Below the pieces are notes generated by a model, which ran no database searches, was not told where the DNA came from, and saw only the letters and a list, made by a program, of their open reading frames with translations. The translations under genes and the position numbers were made by a program. 64,000 nt of DNA from Adenanthera pavonina (Eukaryota; Streptophyta; Magnoliopsida; Fabales; Fabaceae): assembly GCA_026686845.1 (NCBI GenBank), contig JAIVEN010000012.1, positions 15,068,501 to 15,132,500 on the forward strand. The letters are read 5' to 3'. Positions 37,299 to 48,225 of the stretch are shown piece by piece; within the stretch, counting starts at the first letter, position 1, and every line of letters begins with the position of its first letter.

Positions 37299-38622
37299 CA
37301 CTACACCAAAAATGACTTTACATGATGCTTAATAGTTGGTGGTTATAGAGAAAAATGATAACAAAAATGAGGTGGACACTTTTCTTGGCAGTTCTAGTAA
37401 TAACCACCAAGAAAAGTCTTTACTTTTTTTTTACAGTTGTTTCTGTAACCACCAAGAAAAGTGAAGACTTTTCTTGGTGATTATTACTAGAACTGCCAAT
37501 TAAAGTTTAGCCAACTTTACCTTAGAAAAAGCACAAGGCACATATCAATCAATATAGTCATTAATTAAAACAAATTCAACGGTCCAAATTAATCCTCACT
37601 TTCAACTCAAAAGTACAAACCCTCATCTAACTTATCTTTTTAGCTTTTTCCTTCTTTTCTCTCTCTCCATCGACATTTCCTCCACTTATCTCTTTTTCTC
37701 CCTTCTCTTGTGAGCACTACATTCTCTATAGCCTTCAGCTACCCCACCTTGGCTATAGAAAGTTGGCCACAATCGGCAATGATGATGGGCTTGGAGGTTC
37801 TGTCGATGGAGGATCCAACCTTCAATGGCCTTCACCTTATGCATCCCCTCTACCACTAGTCCAAATATCACGTGCTTTTTGTCCAACTACTTCATCTTCT
37901 CCTTGCAAATGAAGAACTAAGGTCTGTTCATACCAAAACTTGCATTGGCCATCAACAAAATTCCAAGTTTAGTGTATTATGAAATTCTCATCTTTGAATT
38001 TCGCTTCATAGATCGATTCTCCATTGATTCTATTTCCATAAGTGAAATCCCCTCCCGGGTACATGAATCCTGCCTAGCTAGTGCTCCGCAATCTAAATCT
38101 GTGAATAATATTCTGTTTACTTCCCCTAATTCTTCTTCCCAAAATAGAATTGTAACTAATATTTCTTGAACCTCATTTGTTCACTTCAATAAGCAAAATT
38201 TCTTCTTTTTATGGCTCTTTCATAATTATTTTTTTTAGTGCTATGGTTCTATCAAATTTTAATGAGATGTAACTATGATTTCTATTGTACATTTTTTTGC
38301 TTTTGATGATTTTGGATTACTTGTTAGAAATAATTATGGCTGGGATGGATATATTGCTTTAAAAAAATTTGTAAAAAAAATAAAACAATTGTTGGCCATT
38401 ATTCGAAACAACCGCCAATAAAATGTATAATTTTTTTTTTAAATATATATATTCTTTGTTGGTCGTTCTTTTGTAGAACCACCAACAAATGTCTATTTTT
38501 CTTGGCGGTTAATAACAACCAACAAAAGTTACTTTTTTTTCTCAGCACTCAAATAGTTGGTGGTTCAAACCACCAACAAAGACTCAAAATATTCATCAAA
38601 AAAGTCCATTTTTGGTGTAGTG
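37299..38622. mobile_element. Complete non-autonomous CACTA element, family 2, with gene capture
   Basis: Termini are CACTACACCAAAAATG (37299 on) and CATTTTTGGTGTAGTG (ending 38622), perfect 16-bp inverted repeats, flanked by GAC on both sides (37296-37298 and 38623-38625). Subterminal motifs AACCACCAAGAAAAGT, ACCACCAACAAA and their complements recur in the outer 200-250 bp. Length is 1,324 bp. There is no transposase. The interior has a CT-rich 5'-UTR-like tract (about 37630-37710) and a cyclophilin fragment on the minus strand. The related element at 3165 shares both ends but has different cargo. Confidence 0.93.
37762..37964 (-). pseudogene. Captured cyclophilin (peptidyl-prolyl cis-trans isomerase) fragment
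   Basis: Minus-strand translation from 37964 gives GILLMANA, FGMNRP, a stop where the family has Gln in SQFF, FFICKEKMK, a stop in place of the Trp-Leu region, then LDKKHVIFGLVVEGMHKVKAIE. After a frame change comes SKPIIIADCGQL (37795-37762). This is the C-terminal half of plant cyclophilin A, whose usual motifs are GILSMANAGPNTNGSQFFI, LDGKHVVFGxVVEGMxVVKxIE and IADCGQL. Cyclophilins isomerise prolyl bonds, but this copy has at least two stops, a frameshift and no N-terminal half. No intron is visible, so capture through a processed copy or from within one exon is possible. Confidence 0.88.
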
Positions 38623-39200
38623 GACTTATATAATGGCGTTACTTGATAATTGATAAACATAACTTTTTTTTGGTACATTATATTGTAGAATATTTTAATT
38701 TAGCATTACAATATTGGAACTTTGGTTAGCATTAATTTTTATTTAACTCGTTTAAATTTTAAGTAATGTCATCGATCTATCGAGTCATACGAGATTATAG
38801 ATATTATTAGCTTTGATCCATGAAGAAATTTGAATTTAATATTTAATTACTGTAATTTTCATTCCATCCATGGGTTGAATTCGTGTAGTTTCCAAATCAT
38901 GCATTAAGAATGATTATATTACTTATTCATTGTTAGGTTATGTTGAATATAAATTCACTTAATTTGAATGTATCGTAATCTTTTTTATTGAAATTACACT
39001 GTATTATTTTATTTGTTCAAGCGATTAGCTTGTTTTTAATATCTTTAATTATATATTATGATTTAATATTACGGATATTTAAATTACGATTGTGACATAT
39101 ACTTATCACCACACTAATTCATATTGCTTAACATAGAATAAGGTTTGTTATTGATGCTTAAAATCAAATCATAATGAGATTTTTTTTTGAAAAAAAAAAA

Positions 39201-39237
39201 ATTAATGCTCCGTGCATTGCGCGGGCGGATTTCTAGT
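39201..39237 (+). other. Helitron 3' terminus (hairpin plus CTAGT)
   Basis: CCGTGC, loop ATT, GCGCGG form a 6-bp stem with one G-T pair. GGCGGATTT and then CTAGT follow, and the next base is T. Helitron 3' ends have a GC-rich hairpin about 10 nt before CTRR(T), and insertion between A and T. An AT-rich run comes before it. Confidence 0.8.
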
Positions 39238-39362
39238 TAAAAATGTAGATATCATCATTAAAAAACCAAGCTGTCACACCAAAGCAATTGATGATGGTCT
39301 AATTGAGAACTGACGGTGGGGCAAATGAGAAGGAGAGAAAGAATATTGGGTCTAGTTTTTTT

Positions 39363-39541
39363 GGAGAATAATGATTAAGGACTAAAAGTTTAAATTAAAT
39401 ACAGTAAAGGATCTTGCAGTTTTTTTTACTACTGAACATCGGGAATTTATTATTGCTTTATTCTGTATTTATAACTGAAAAAAAGGGTAAAATCTTTTAC
39501 TGTATTTAATTCAAACTTTTGGTCCTCAATCATCATTTTCC
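39363..39541. mobile_element. Short foldback MITE with 11-bp target duplication
   Basis: The left arm (39363-39412, GGAGAATAATGATTAAGG...) and the right arm (39490-39541, ...CCTCAATCATCATTTTCC) are inverted repeats for about 50 bp with few mismatches, around a 75-bp loop. CTAGTTTTTTT flanks both sides (39352-39362 and 39542-39552). The length of the duplication favours a Mutator-like origin. Confidence 0.75.
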
Positions 39542-39552
39542 CTAGTTTTTTT

Positions 39553-40621
39553 TCCCCTACTAGACTAAGTTTTAGATTGTAGAGTGTATGTATATAGATG
39601 ACTTCATAAGAAAATTTGTAGTATCCTGAATTTTAATAAGGATTTGTAAAATAATTTTAGTCCACGTGCTGCTCACAACTTGATTTTTGAGTAATGACGA
39701 TAGATGTGCTCTATGAAAATGCTGTTTAATTGCTAATAGTTTATGAACAAACACAAATTTTTAAGTGTGTTTTGATTGTTTTCTCTTAGCTAGTCTCATA
39801 TTTATTAATTTATTCTTATGTTAATTTATTATTTGCGGCAACCGTTTGATATTTATAAATATTAAAACTCTTTTTTACAGAATTTACTAGAATATTCTGG
39901 TTAGTCGCATGGATTCAATTTTATAGTTGACAGTAATATCCAATATCCATGATTTTTTTTGCCAGACATGATTATCTTATTATAATATATCATTGACAAA
40001 GTTTTTTTTTCTTATTTATTTATCTATTTTTGGTAGCAGGCCATTTGATATCTAGAATTGCATTAAACTCTAGTTAATTTGGATCAAGCCTCTTTATTGA
40101 CAACGAAGTGCTTGATTTTTTTTATTTTTTCAGGAATATATTTATCTTGTTTTTCCTATCTTTTATCTATATATATATATTAAATATTTTAAAGATACAC
40201 TAATTTGTTGGCTTTCTTTATTACCTTTTTTAGAAAAATTTTACCTAAATTTCTACAGTATATTGCATTTTTTGCAATGAAATCATATTGCTTATCTTTG
40301 TGGTCCAAAATATTGAATTGAAAAACAATTTTAATTCTTTAGTGGAATTTTTTTCATCGAACTTGCTTGAACCTATATTCACCCAGCCAAGCCTAACAGT
40401 CATACCAAGTCAGATCAGAATAGACCAAATTATAAATCCAGTGATAATTTAATTAATTTCATTCAGTACAACAATTATCCAGAATGATGATTTCATATTT
40501 GATTTAACGTAAATATATAAAGCAAGTAGAGTAATGAACCAAGTCAACTAAGACAAATCTAAGAGATTGGGGTTGTCCTATATATGGAGGGACTAATTTA
40601 AATTCTCATGTTGACTTTGTT
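39553..40621. other. AT-rich stretch with nothing recognisable
   Basis: No ORF, terminal repeat or tandem array stands out. Short TA runs and T-tracts occur. Confidence 0.5.
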
Positions 40622-40864
40622 CACAGGTACGTATAATGACAGTCAATAATCATAAATCATTACGTTAATTAAGGTCGTTAAACGATGCACAAAAGATTTT
40701 TAATGACGGTTAAAAAGGACTTTCGAGGACGATTCTTACTCAGTAGTAGATTTGACAGTGGTAAAAAAGTAAAACTTTCTAGGACATTTTTAACTATCCT
40801 AGACATTAATATTCAAGGACGATTATTGTGAACACCCCATTTTGTCCGGGTATTTTATAAAGTA

Positions 40865-40902
<38 letters not shown>

Positions 40903-41060
40903 CAAAAAATGAGGAAAAAGAATTATAAAACAAAAATGCTCTTCTAAGTAGGGGAATTAATAATCAGAGGTCCGTCTTCTTCTTTCTAGAATTCAATATC
41001 CAAAATTAAAAAAACAAAAAAAATTTTAATTAATTAAATTAAGTAAATTCTTTCTTTTAA

Positions 41061-41092
<32 letters not shown>

Positions 41093-41279
41093 CAAACAAA
41101 AAATAATAAAAATAAAAAAATTTTAAACCAAAGCCCTAAACAAAAAAAAAAGAAAAAGAGGCTTTGGGCCAAAATTTGGCCCGAAATCCAAAAATTAAAA
41201 AAAAACTTTAGAACCCAAAACCTTTAAAAAAAAACAAAAGAGGGACCATATTGGGTTGAAATGATTTCAGCCCAAAAGG

Positions 41280-42040
41280 TCACGAGCCCAATGGTGGGCT
41301 CGTGAACTGGTCCAAGGGGCGTTGCCCCGAAATCAGAGTGAGCCCTTTAGGGCTCAGTGGGGGACTCTGAGGGGTAGAGAGGAGAGACCGAGAAGCTACA
41401 GAGAGAGGGAGCACGTGAGACTAGGAGAGAGTAGGGAGCCGCGAGGGGGAGGCCGTGGGAGTGAGATCCGAAGGGAGCTCAGACCAGAGGTAGAGGAGAG
41501 AGCGGGCGAAGGAAATCATGAAGAGGAGGACCGCGTGAGAGGAGAGACCAAGGAAGCTGCACAGAGAAGGCTGAGAGAGCGCAAGAAAAGCAAGAAGAGA
41601 GTGGCCAAAGGAAATCTCAGAGAGGGAATCGCGGCTGAGGAAAGAAGATGAGAGACGTAGAGGGAGGGGGCAGAGTTGGAGAGAGACACGAGGAGGGAGA
41701 GAGAGCCTCGGCCAAGAAGAAAACAAAGGGAGACCCTTTGGGCTCGGTGGCGAAGGCAACCAGAGGGAGCCCTCTGGGCTCGGGTGCAGGGCACAGGGGG
41801 AAGCCTCTGACCAGAGGCTCAGGTTCATGAGAGTTTGGAGTAGAGGACACGATGTCGAAGGGACTGAGGGGCTCAAGTATGAAATTTCAGAGGCAGAGAG
41901 TGCGGGAGAGACACACAACACAATCCCTCCACTACTCCGTACCTAGTACAGCAGGGTAGTGGAGGTTAAGTTTTTTTGGGTTGGAGGCAGAAGCAGTCAC
42001 GCGCCTGATTGCTCAGTTTTCAAGCCACCCGTGAGATCTA
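41280..42040 (+). promoter_or_regulatory. GC/purine-rich upstream region of G with GAGCCC/GGGCTC palindromes
   Basis: An AG-rich block dominated by GAGAGRGAG words in an otherwise AT-rich element. It has several short palindromes: GAGCCCAATGGTGGGCTC (about 41284), GAGCCCTTTAGGGCTC (about 41341) and GAGCCCTCTGGGCTC (about 41777). It lies directly upstream of a TATA box, so it is probably the U3 promoter/enhancer. The long ORFs on both strands reflect low stop density and I do not call them genes. Confidence 0.5.
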
Positions 42041-42050
42041 TATAAAAGGC
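42041..42050 (+). promoter_or_regulatory. TATA box of the G LTR
   Basis: TATATAAAAGGC follows GAGATC and precedes a purine-rich leader with GGGGAAGGGGC and CTGAGATTTTTGTAGTC. Consensus match, position and downstream leader make this a credible RNA polymerase II start region, near 42070-42080. Confidence 0.6.
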
Positions 42051-42208
42051 AGAATGGATTGGAGCAAGGGGGGAAGGGGCTTTCCTGAGATTTTTGTAGT
42101 CCGAAAGCTGAGAATCTGAAAAACAGAGGGAGAGGAAGAGAGAGGGAGATGAAGAAAATCTGAAGAGAACCTGGAAAGGAAACAAAGGAAGGATTTGCGG
42201 TGGAAAAA

Positions 42209-43140
42209 TGCTAGAGGCCGGAACTTCAGATTCTGAGTATAGGAGTCCAAAAGGGATCATCATCGGTAATTTAGGATGTTATAATTGCTGTATTACCTTT
42301 CCAGTTGCTCAAACTCTAATGACGCTTTGTAAAAGAAAGAAGTAAAGAGAAGTTTATTTCGTATAACTGGATCTAGTGTTTTAACTTGTGTTTGGTATTA
42401 GATCGTATTTGGCAAATCATGTAGAGGAATTCTAAGTTGATGCTAGATTGAATCTAAGTTACTGGTTATCACTGGGGCTCCATTATATGCTTTGTCATTG
42501 ATTAGTTGAAATCATTAATGTGTCAAGTTGTATTAATAAGCTATATAAGTAATTTGTTGTGGATGCTTTGGATGAATCTGTAGTTCCCTCTGAATCCACT
42601 TTTTTTTCTTTTTTCCCTCTTCATCTGAGTATACTATTTCTTATGAAGTCAATGCAATTTTCCTCTTGGTTAGCATAGAAGTGGGCAAAGGTGAATAACT
42701 GCTGCTCTACGCTGTGAAAATTTTTTGAGTTTCCTTCAGTTTCAAGATGATATCATAGTTGAATGCTTTGGTGATTTAGCTGTCAATACTTCAGTTTAGA
42801 TGAGTGATCTGCTAGTAGTGTTAGGTTGGGGAATGAAAGGATGTTGGTGTTGAAGAGAAATCCCCATCTTTGTCAAGTGGTCTAATTTCTTTGTTCACTT
42901 CGTTGATTTTAGAGTTAGATTGAAACTGAATGGCAATTGTTGTGGGAGTAAGTTGGCTAACATATTGAGACATATTTTGATGCTCCTCTTACACACACAC
43001 ACACCCCCTTTGCTCATCTTATATTCTTGTTTTGTTTTGTTTGTGTATAAGTTATCTTGTAGCTGGTTTCTGTTGTTGTATGGAATCCCAATCATATGTT
43101 GCAGACAGGACGGATGAATTTGCACACATTTTAAAGGGTT
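42209..43140 (+). other. Exon-intron-like structure downstream of the G promoter
   Basis: An ATG at 42209 opens about 20 codons that end in a donor (ATCATCATCG|GTAATT, 42260/42261). About 840 bp of T-rich intron-like DNA follow, then an acceptor TGTTGCAG (ending about 43103) and a short open segment. Joined in frame, the second segment would read DRTDEFAHILK. This could be the natural leader intron of a long-LTR element or a captured 5' end of a host gene. I do not recognise the protein. Splice sites were judged by eye. Confidence 0.35.
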
Positions 43141-43479
43141 TGTTGTTCCTTTCTTGTATCTTTTACTATTTGCTTACTTTTAGGTTTAGAATATTTTGGA
43201 TCACTCTCATCCTTTCCCATGTTTAAGTGGCTATGACATTAGGACAATGTTAGTTTTGAGTCTGGTGTAAAGGGTGCTTTTGGTTGAGTATAGTTTTCTT
43301 TGATTCTCGCTTGTTCTTTCCTTTCGAAATTTTCATTGAGTAAGAGTACTGAATTAGCTTTGATTTAAATGCATGGACCAAAAAAAAAGATAAGTAAAAT
43401 AAATAATAAATAGTTTAAATCTCCTTTGCAAATTTTTTTTTACCTTTATGGTTTGAGTAATAATATTTTGAGTGTTTGG

Positions 43480-44860
43480 ACACCAATCAGTAAATTATGA
43501 GTGACCAAATCACCATATATACTGTTTGGCTTGAAAATTGATTTTGAAAAAAATGAAAACATAGGTAGGAGTTTCACTTTAATCTTTTGTTAAAAATATA
43601 TATATATATATAAAATACTATTCCAAGTGTAAAAAAAAGGGATAGAAAAGAATGAATAAATAAAGGGATTTTTAATTGTTTTGTTTTCTATTTTTCACAA
43701 TTTTAAATAAGGAAATATAAATAAATAATGAATAATAAAATACAAATATTTTTTTACAAATAAATAATATATATAAATATTGAATGTGGCAATTTTATCC
43801 ACATCCCTTTTGAGTACTTTTTTATAAATATAGAATAATAATGAAATGGGGTGTTCTAAATGCATTTTCTTTTAAATAAGTACATAAATAAAAAATAAAT
43901 AATAATAATAAATAAATAAGGAAAATGTAGAATATATACATAAAAGTCATATTTTTAAATTTCTTTTACCGCTTTTCTTTTCATAAAACATTCATAATTG
44001 TATTTATTTTTATAATTTAATATAAAAATGATTTCATTTTTTTTCAATTCTATCCTTTAAGTCTTTTTTTCCTTTCACCACGAGTGGCATCACCGTGAGC
44101 ATATAAGCGTAAATCAGCAAATTATGAGTGATCAAGTCACTATATATGCTGTTTGATTTTCACTTAAAATTTTCCTTCTAGTATTTTCTACTCTGAGTAG
44201 TAACACCGGGGACATTTAAGTATTAATTAGCAATTTGTGAGTGATAAAGTCGCCACATATGTTGATTATTTCCTTTTTTGAAATATACATAATAATGACA
44301 TTTTAAATTCTTCTTAACGCTCCTTCATAAATATGCATTAAGAGAATCTTATCGATTCCCATTTTTATAAAAATAATTCAGGCTAAAATTATTAATTTTC
44401 CTTCAATTTTATCCATTTTTTATTTACGTTTTTTTATTTCCTTTTCATTTAAAAAAGAAGGCAAATAAATGATTGAAGCAAAAAGTATTGATTTCCTTCA
44501 AGCTTATATGCTTTTATTTATTTTCCTCAAGTAGTAACATCGAGGGTATTTTAAATACAGATCAATAACTTGTGAGTGAGGAAGTCACCATATATGCTGA
44601 TTATTTTTCTTCAAAATATATGTAATAATCACATTTTTTAATTCTTTTTTTTATAAATAAATATGTCTGATCTTATTTATTTTAAAAAAGATTAAAAAAT
44701 ATAATAATAATAAATTTGTACAAAAAAAAATTATTTGTTTTTCTTTGAACCTTTTTATGCCTTTTGTCTCGAGTAACACTACCATAGACATTTAGGTATC
44801 AATTAGTATATTATGAGTGATAAAGTCACCACATGAGCAAATTGGTTTTATTTTGTGAAA
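43480..44860 (+). repeat. Dispersed repeats within the G LTR (ATTATGAGTGATAAAGTCACC)
   Basis: Five diverged copies of a block of about 75 bp share (A)ACACCG...CATTTAAGTATCAATTAG and TTATGAGTGATAAAGTCACC followed by ATATATGCTGATT. They lie near 43483, 44090, 44205, 44535 and 44785. AT-rich filler separates them by 110 to 600 bp, so spacing is not regular. They are restricted to this part of the LTR. Confidence 0.65.
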
Positions 44861-46649
44861 ATAAAATTATTTTCATATATTTCCTTTTCAAATCAAAATA
44901 AAATGTTCAAAATCACACATAATTTTAGTCCTAATTTTTTAAACTGAGGAAAAATATATATTTTCTTTTAGAAATTGATTAAACTATAAAAAAAATAAGA
45001 AATGAAAAAGAGCAATAATGGAAATTAATCTGTTTTTTACAAATTAAAACACACCAATTAATTCTAAAAATTGTTTTCTTTGTGGAAAGACAAATTATTT
45101 TCTATAAGCCTCTCTTTTCAAAAAATATATAAAATAAAAAATATCAGCCTAGTAACACGTATTTTTAGGCCCGAACTACGTTGATTTTGATCCCTATCAC
45201 AGGGTACGTAGGCCCCAGACTCTTATTCTGGGTTAAGTCCACTTTTGTAAATAAATAACATTTTCCTTTTAATTTATTTTTCCCAAATTTTCATATTTTC
45301 ATTTTATTCTTTATTTTCATTTTTACATTTTTCTTATTTTTATATTTATTTTTGCATGTGAATGGTAAAAGGGCAATCAAAATAATTTTTAAAAGCCATA
45401 AAATTGCATGATTAACTTAAGATAACTGTTCTTAGGAACGGGTATGGTAGGAGTGCATAATTCTTTCCCCACTCATAATCGTACTCCCGAACCCAACTCT
45501 GATTCACATATCATCCTTATCCTTTTTGTTTTTTATTTCAGTTTTCCAAAATTTCCCTCAAAATTTTGGTGGTAACTCCCTCCGAAATCGGCCATCGTCA
45601 TAAGGGCCGATTTCCCCCATTTTCTTTATTCTTCGCATCATCCGCGTCGCATCTCCGAGTGTGATAGGTTATAGTAGCATCCATCCTTTAAAAAATGAAG
45701 AAAATAAAAATTAATTACAAATTTAATTAACTTTCAAAGACAATTATATTTCAAGGATGGATTTATAACCGTCCTTGATTATTTGACTTTCAAGGACAGT
45801 CATGTATATAACCATCCTTAACATCCTATATATATTTTTTATAATATACAAATTTGAATAAATACACCCATCCTGCAAACACATTCATCCAAAATGCCAG
45901 AATATATACATATCTAATTTACATCCAGCCAACACCTAAACTACTTTACATAACCATTAACTCCCTAAAAGCTATCTTTAACAGTTACAGATATCCAACA
46001 AAAGTTCACGGACATTTGGACCAAAAGAGAGAAAACTTAACTTCAAAGTTCACTAAACTATAATTCAATTAGTAGCATAGCAAGTCCCAAAAGTTAACAT
46101 TAAAAGAAACTGAAAATTAACCTACATGTGCAATGCCTTTGAACTTTAAAGTGATGTTTTCTCTAGAAAATAATTTGCCCAATAGCTACAAATGTCGTTA
46201 ATTTCCTCATTAGAAAAAGACACTGTACAAGTGAATTTCTGCAAGTTCAACGCATATGAAAACATGAATAACTCATAAAGGAACATGACCAAGTTGAAGA
46301 CTCAATGAAATTTTATTTGTTATCTCTTTGAATGTATCAATAACACTTAAAGTGATAATATCAAACATATTTTTCATGACATAGTATCCACATTCTATAT
46401 TTCCCGGTTATTTGCAACACTACAAAAGAATAAAGAATGACTCAAATAAAAAAAAGTCACATAATTAGTTCAGAAAGTCTCAGGTTCTAACAACTTTTAC
46501 CTTAGAATAGATCTATTTAGCCTTTTGTAGCTAACTTGAGTGCTTCCCCCTCATGACATGGTAGGAGTTCAAAGCTCTATGATGAAATACATGTAAGGAA
46601 TTATATTATAGACTAATAAATATCACAAAGCAAAATTTTACATAGACAT

Positions 46650-48225
46650 ACTTATGTGTCAACATATTGCTTTAATTTCAAAGTCAGATAACCCCATATG
46701 GAGCAAAACTAAATGACGAGATTTTGAGGGGGGCAAATAACTATAAGCACACATAGGCTCCATAAATTTTTTTTAGTTGCAAACTTTTGAGTCTTTCCAA
46801 AGATAACATTGATGTTTTAACCGTTGATAAACTTGCTCTGCAATTAATGTCTGTGGAGCATTTTGATCTTCTTGTAAGCCATTGAAAGCTTTTTTCAATC
46901 TATGATATGGATGGTTTCATCTGAGAAATCTTCGGTGGCCAAGTAGACTATCTTCCTTCCAAATGGTAGTTGTTTGTAGCATGTGCCTTCTTAACGTATA
47001 GGGCATATGTATGCCCCTTAACACTATATCCAGACAAATTTCCATATGCTGGAAAGTCATTTATCATGCAGAAGATCATGGCATGTATCCTAATAGACTC
47101 CTTGTGATACTTATCAAATATATCCACACCTTCATTCCACAACATTTTCAGGTCTTTAATCAAAGGTCCCAAGTAAATATCTATGTCATTTCATGGCTGT
47201 TTTGGGCCCGAAATCATTATAGATAACATGATGTACTTACGTTTCATGCAGAGCCAAGGAGGTAGGTTGTAAATCACCAATAGAACTGACCATAAACTAT
47301 GTTTACTACTAAGGTTTCCATAATGGTTCATTCCATCAGTATAAAGTGCAAGTTGAAGGTTTCTTGGGTCATTTCCAAACTTAGGAAACAATTGATCGAC
47401 TTTTTTCCATTGAGGAGAATATGCTGGGTGTTGGAGCTTTCCATTGGATATCCTCTCATCAGTATGCCATCTCAAGTTCTTTGCATCCCTTGCATTGGCA
47501 AACAGGTACTTGAGCCTTGGTATTATTGGAAGATACAATAATACCTTCGCAGGAGGACCCTTAGTGATCTCATCACAACTAGCATCATCATTGCCTTTCA
47601 TTTTATAGTGTGATGTCCCACATTTCGGACACACATGCAACCATTCATATGTATTTCTATATAATATACAGTCATTAGGGCAAGCATGCATCTTTTTATA
47701 CTCTATACCCAACGAGCACAAAACTTTCTTTGCCTCATAGTTATGATCTAGTGGTTCATTACCTTCTAGAAGCATAATCTTCAACAACTTGAGCAACTTT
47801 GTAAAACTCTTATCACTCCACTCATTTTTTGCTTTCAAGTTGATCAATCTCAACACCATTGACAGTCATGTAAATTTAATGCACCCAGGGTACAAAAGTT
47901 TCTCTGCATCATTGCACAGGGTATCATATATATGTGCTCGTTCAAACACATCTACTCCAACATCATGAATCATGTCTTCTAGTTGATCATCTAGATCCAC
48001 TTCAACTTCTCCCATTTGAGATACAATCGGCATTTCTAATGATTTACCATGTCATATCCATCATGTATACCTTTTGTTGAACCCGTCACAGAGTACATGC
48101 TCTCTTATTTGTGCAACACTCAGTCGCCTCTCATTCAAACACTTGACACAAGAACAATAAAACCTCTCCACCCCATTCTCATATTTATCACTTGTTCGTC
48201 TAGCATTCATTCAACTATGATCCAT
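46650..48225 (-). pseudogene. TNP2-type CACTA transposase, N-terminal half, broken
   Basis: The minus strand from an ATG at 48225 shows the transposase-associated domain (YCSCVKCLN, REHVLCDGF), then the open block 47859-47191 with CPNDCILYRNTYEWLHVC, LPIIPRLKYLFAN, NLRWHTDER, TDGMNHYGNLSSKHS and LPPWLCMKRKYIMLSIMISG, then 47172-46948 with NDFPAYGNLSGYSVKGH. These are in the order of TNP2 transposases (Transposase_21 family), which cut and join CACTA ends in the nucleus. A more decayed continuation can be followed to about 46650. In-frame stops occur at residue 5, in the first domain, before LRLINLK and after SGPKQP. The catalytic C-terminal half is missing, so the protein is inactive. Confidence 0.85.

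Larger units (their letters stand above)
31766..39237 (+). mobile_element. Decayed Helitron hosting nested LTR and CACTA insertions
   Basis: Two blocks of a Helitron helicase lie on the + strand (about 32120-32274 and 36698-37190), and a typical Helitron 3' end lies at 39201-39237 (GC hairpin then CTAGT, followed by T). The LTR-type insertion E separates the helicase blocks, and the CACTA at 37299 lies between helicase and terminus. The 5' end (a TC start after A) and the Rep endonuclease were not found. The left border here is only where the family-D LTR stops. Confidence 0.65.
40827..45742 (+). mobile_element. Long Tat/Ogre-like LTR (element G), probably solo
   Basis: It starts TGTGAACACCCCATTTTGTCC inside the CACTA F subterminal array. 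A candidate end at 45742 gives ATTAT flanks on both sides (40822-40826 and 45743-45747), although the CACTA array there makes the end ambiguous. Near the 3' part (about 45165-45240) is the GAACTACGTTGATTT...GGGTACGTAGGCCC...TGGGTTAAGTCC block, seen in many plant Ty3/Tat LTRs. The upstream part has a GC- and purine-rich region (41280-42240), a TATA box and an intron-like region. At 4.9 kb with no internal genes, it fits a very long solo LTR. Confidence 0.55.

Noticed and set aside
40846..40900. TAA/AATAAT microsatellite near the start of G
   Set aside because: A simple trinucleotide run common in AT-rich plant DNA, not informative beyond being a marker.
41322..42263. Several ORFs of 60-166 codons on both strands
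   Set aside because: They coincide with a purine-rich block just upstream of and around a TATA box. Open frames on both strands reflect composition.
42895..43226. Overlapping ORFs of 64-76 codons on both strands
   Set aside because: They lie in the T-rich intron-like part of element G and have no recognisable content.
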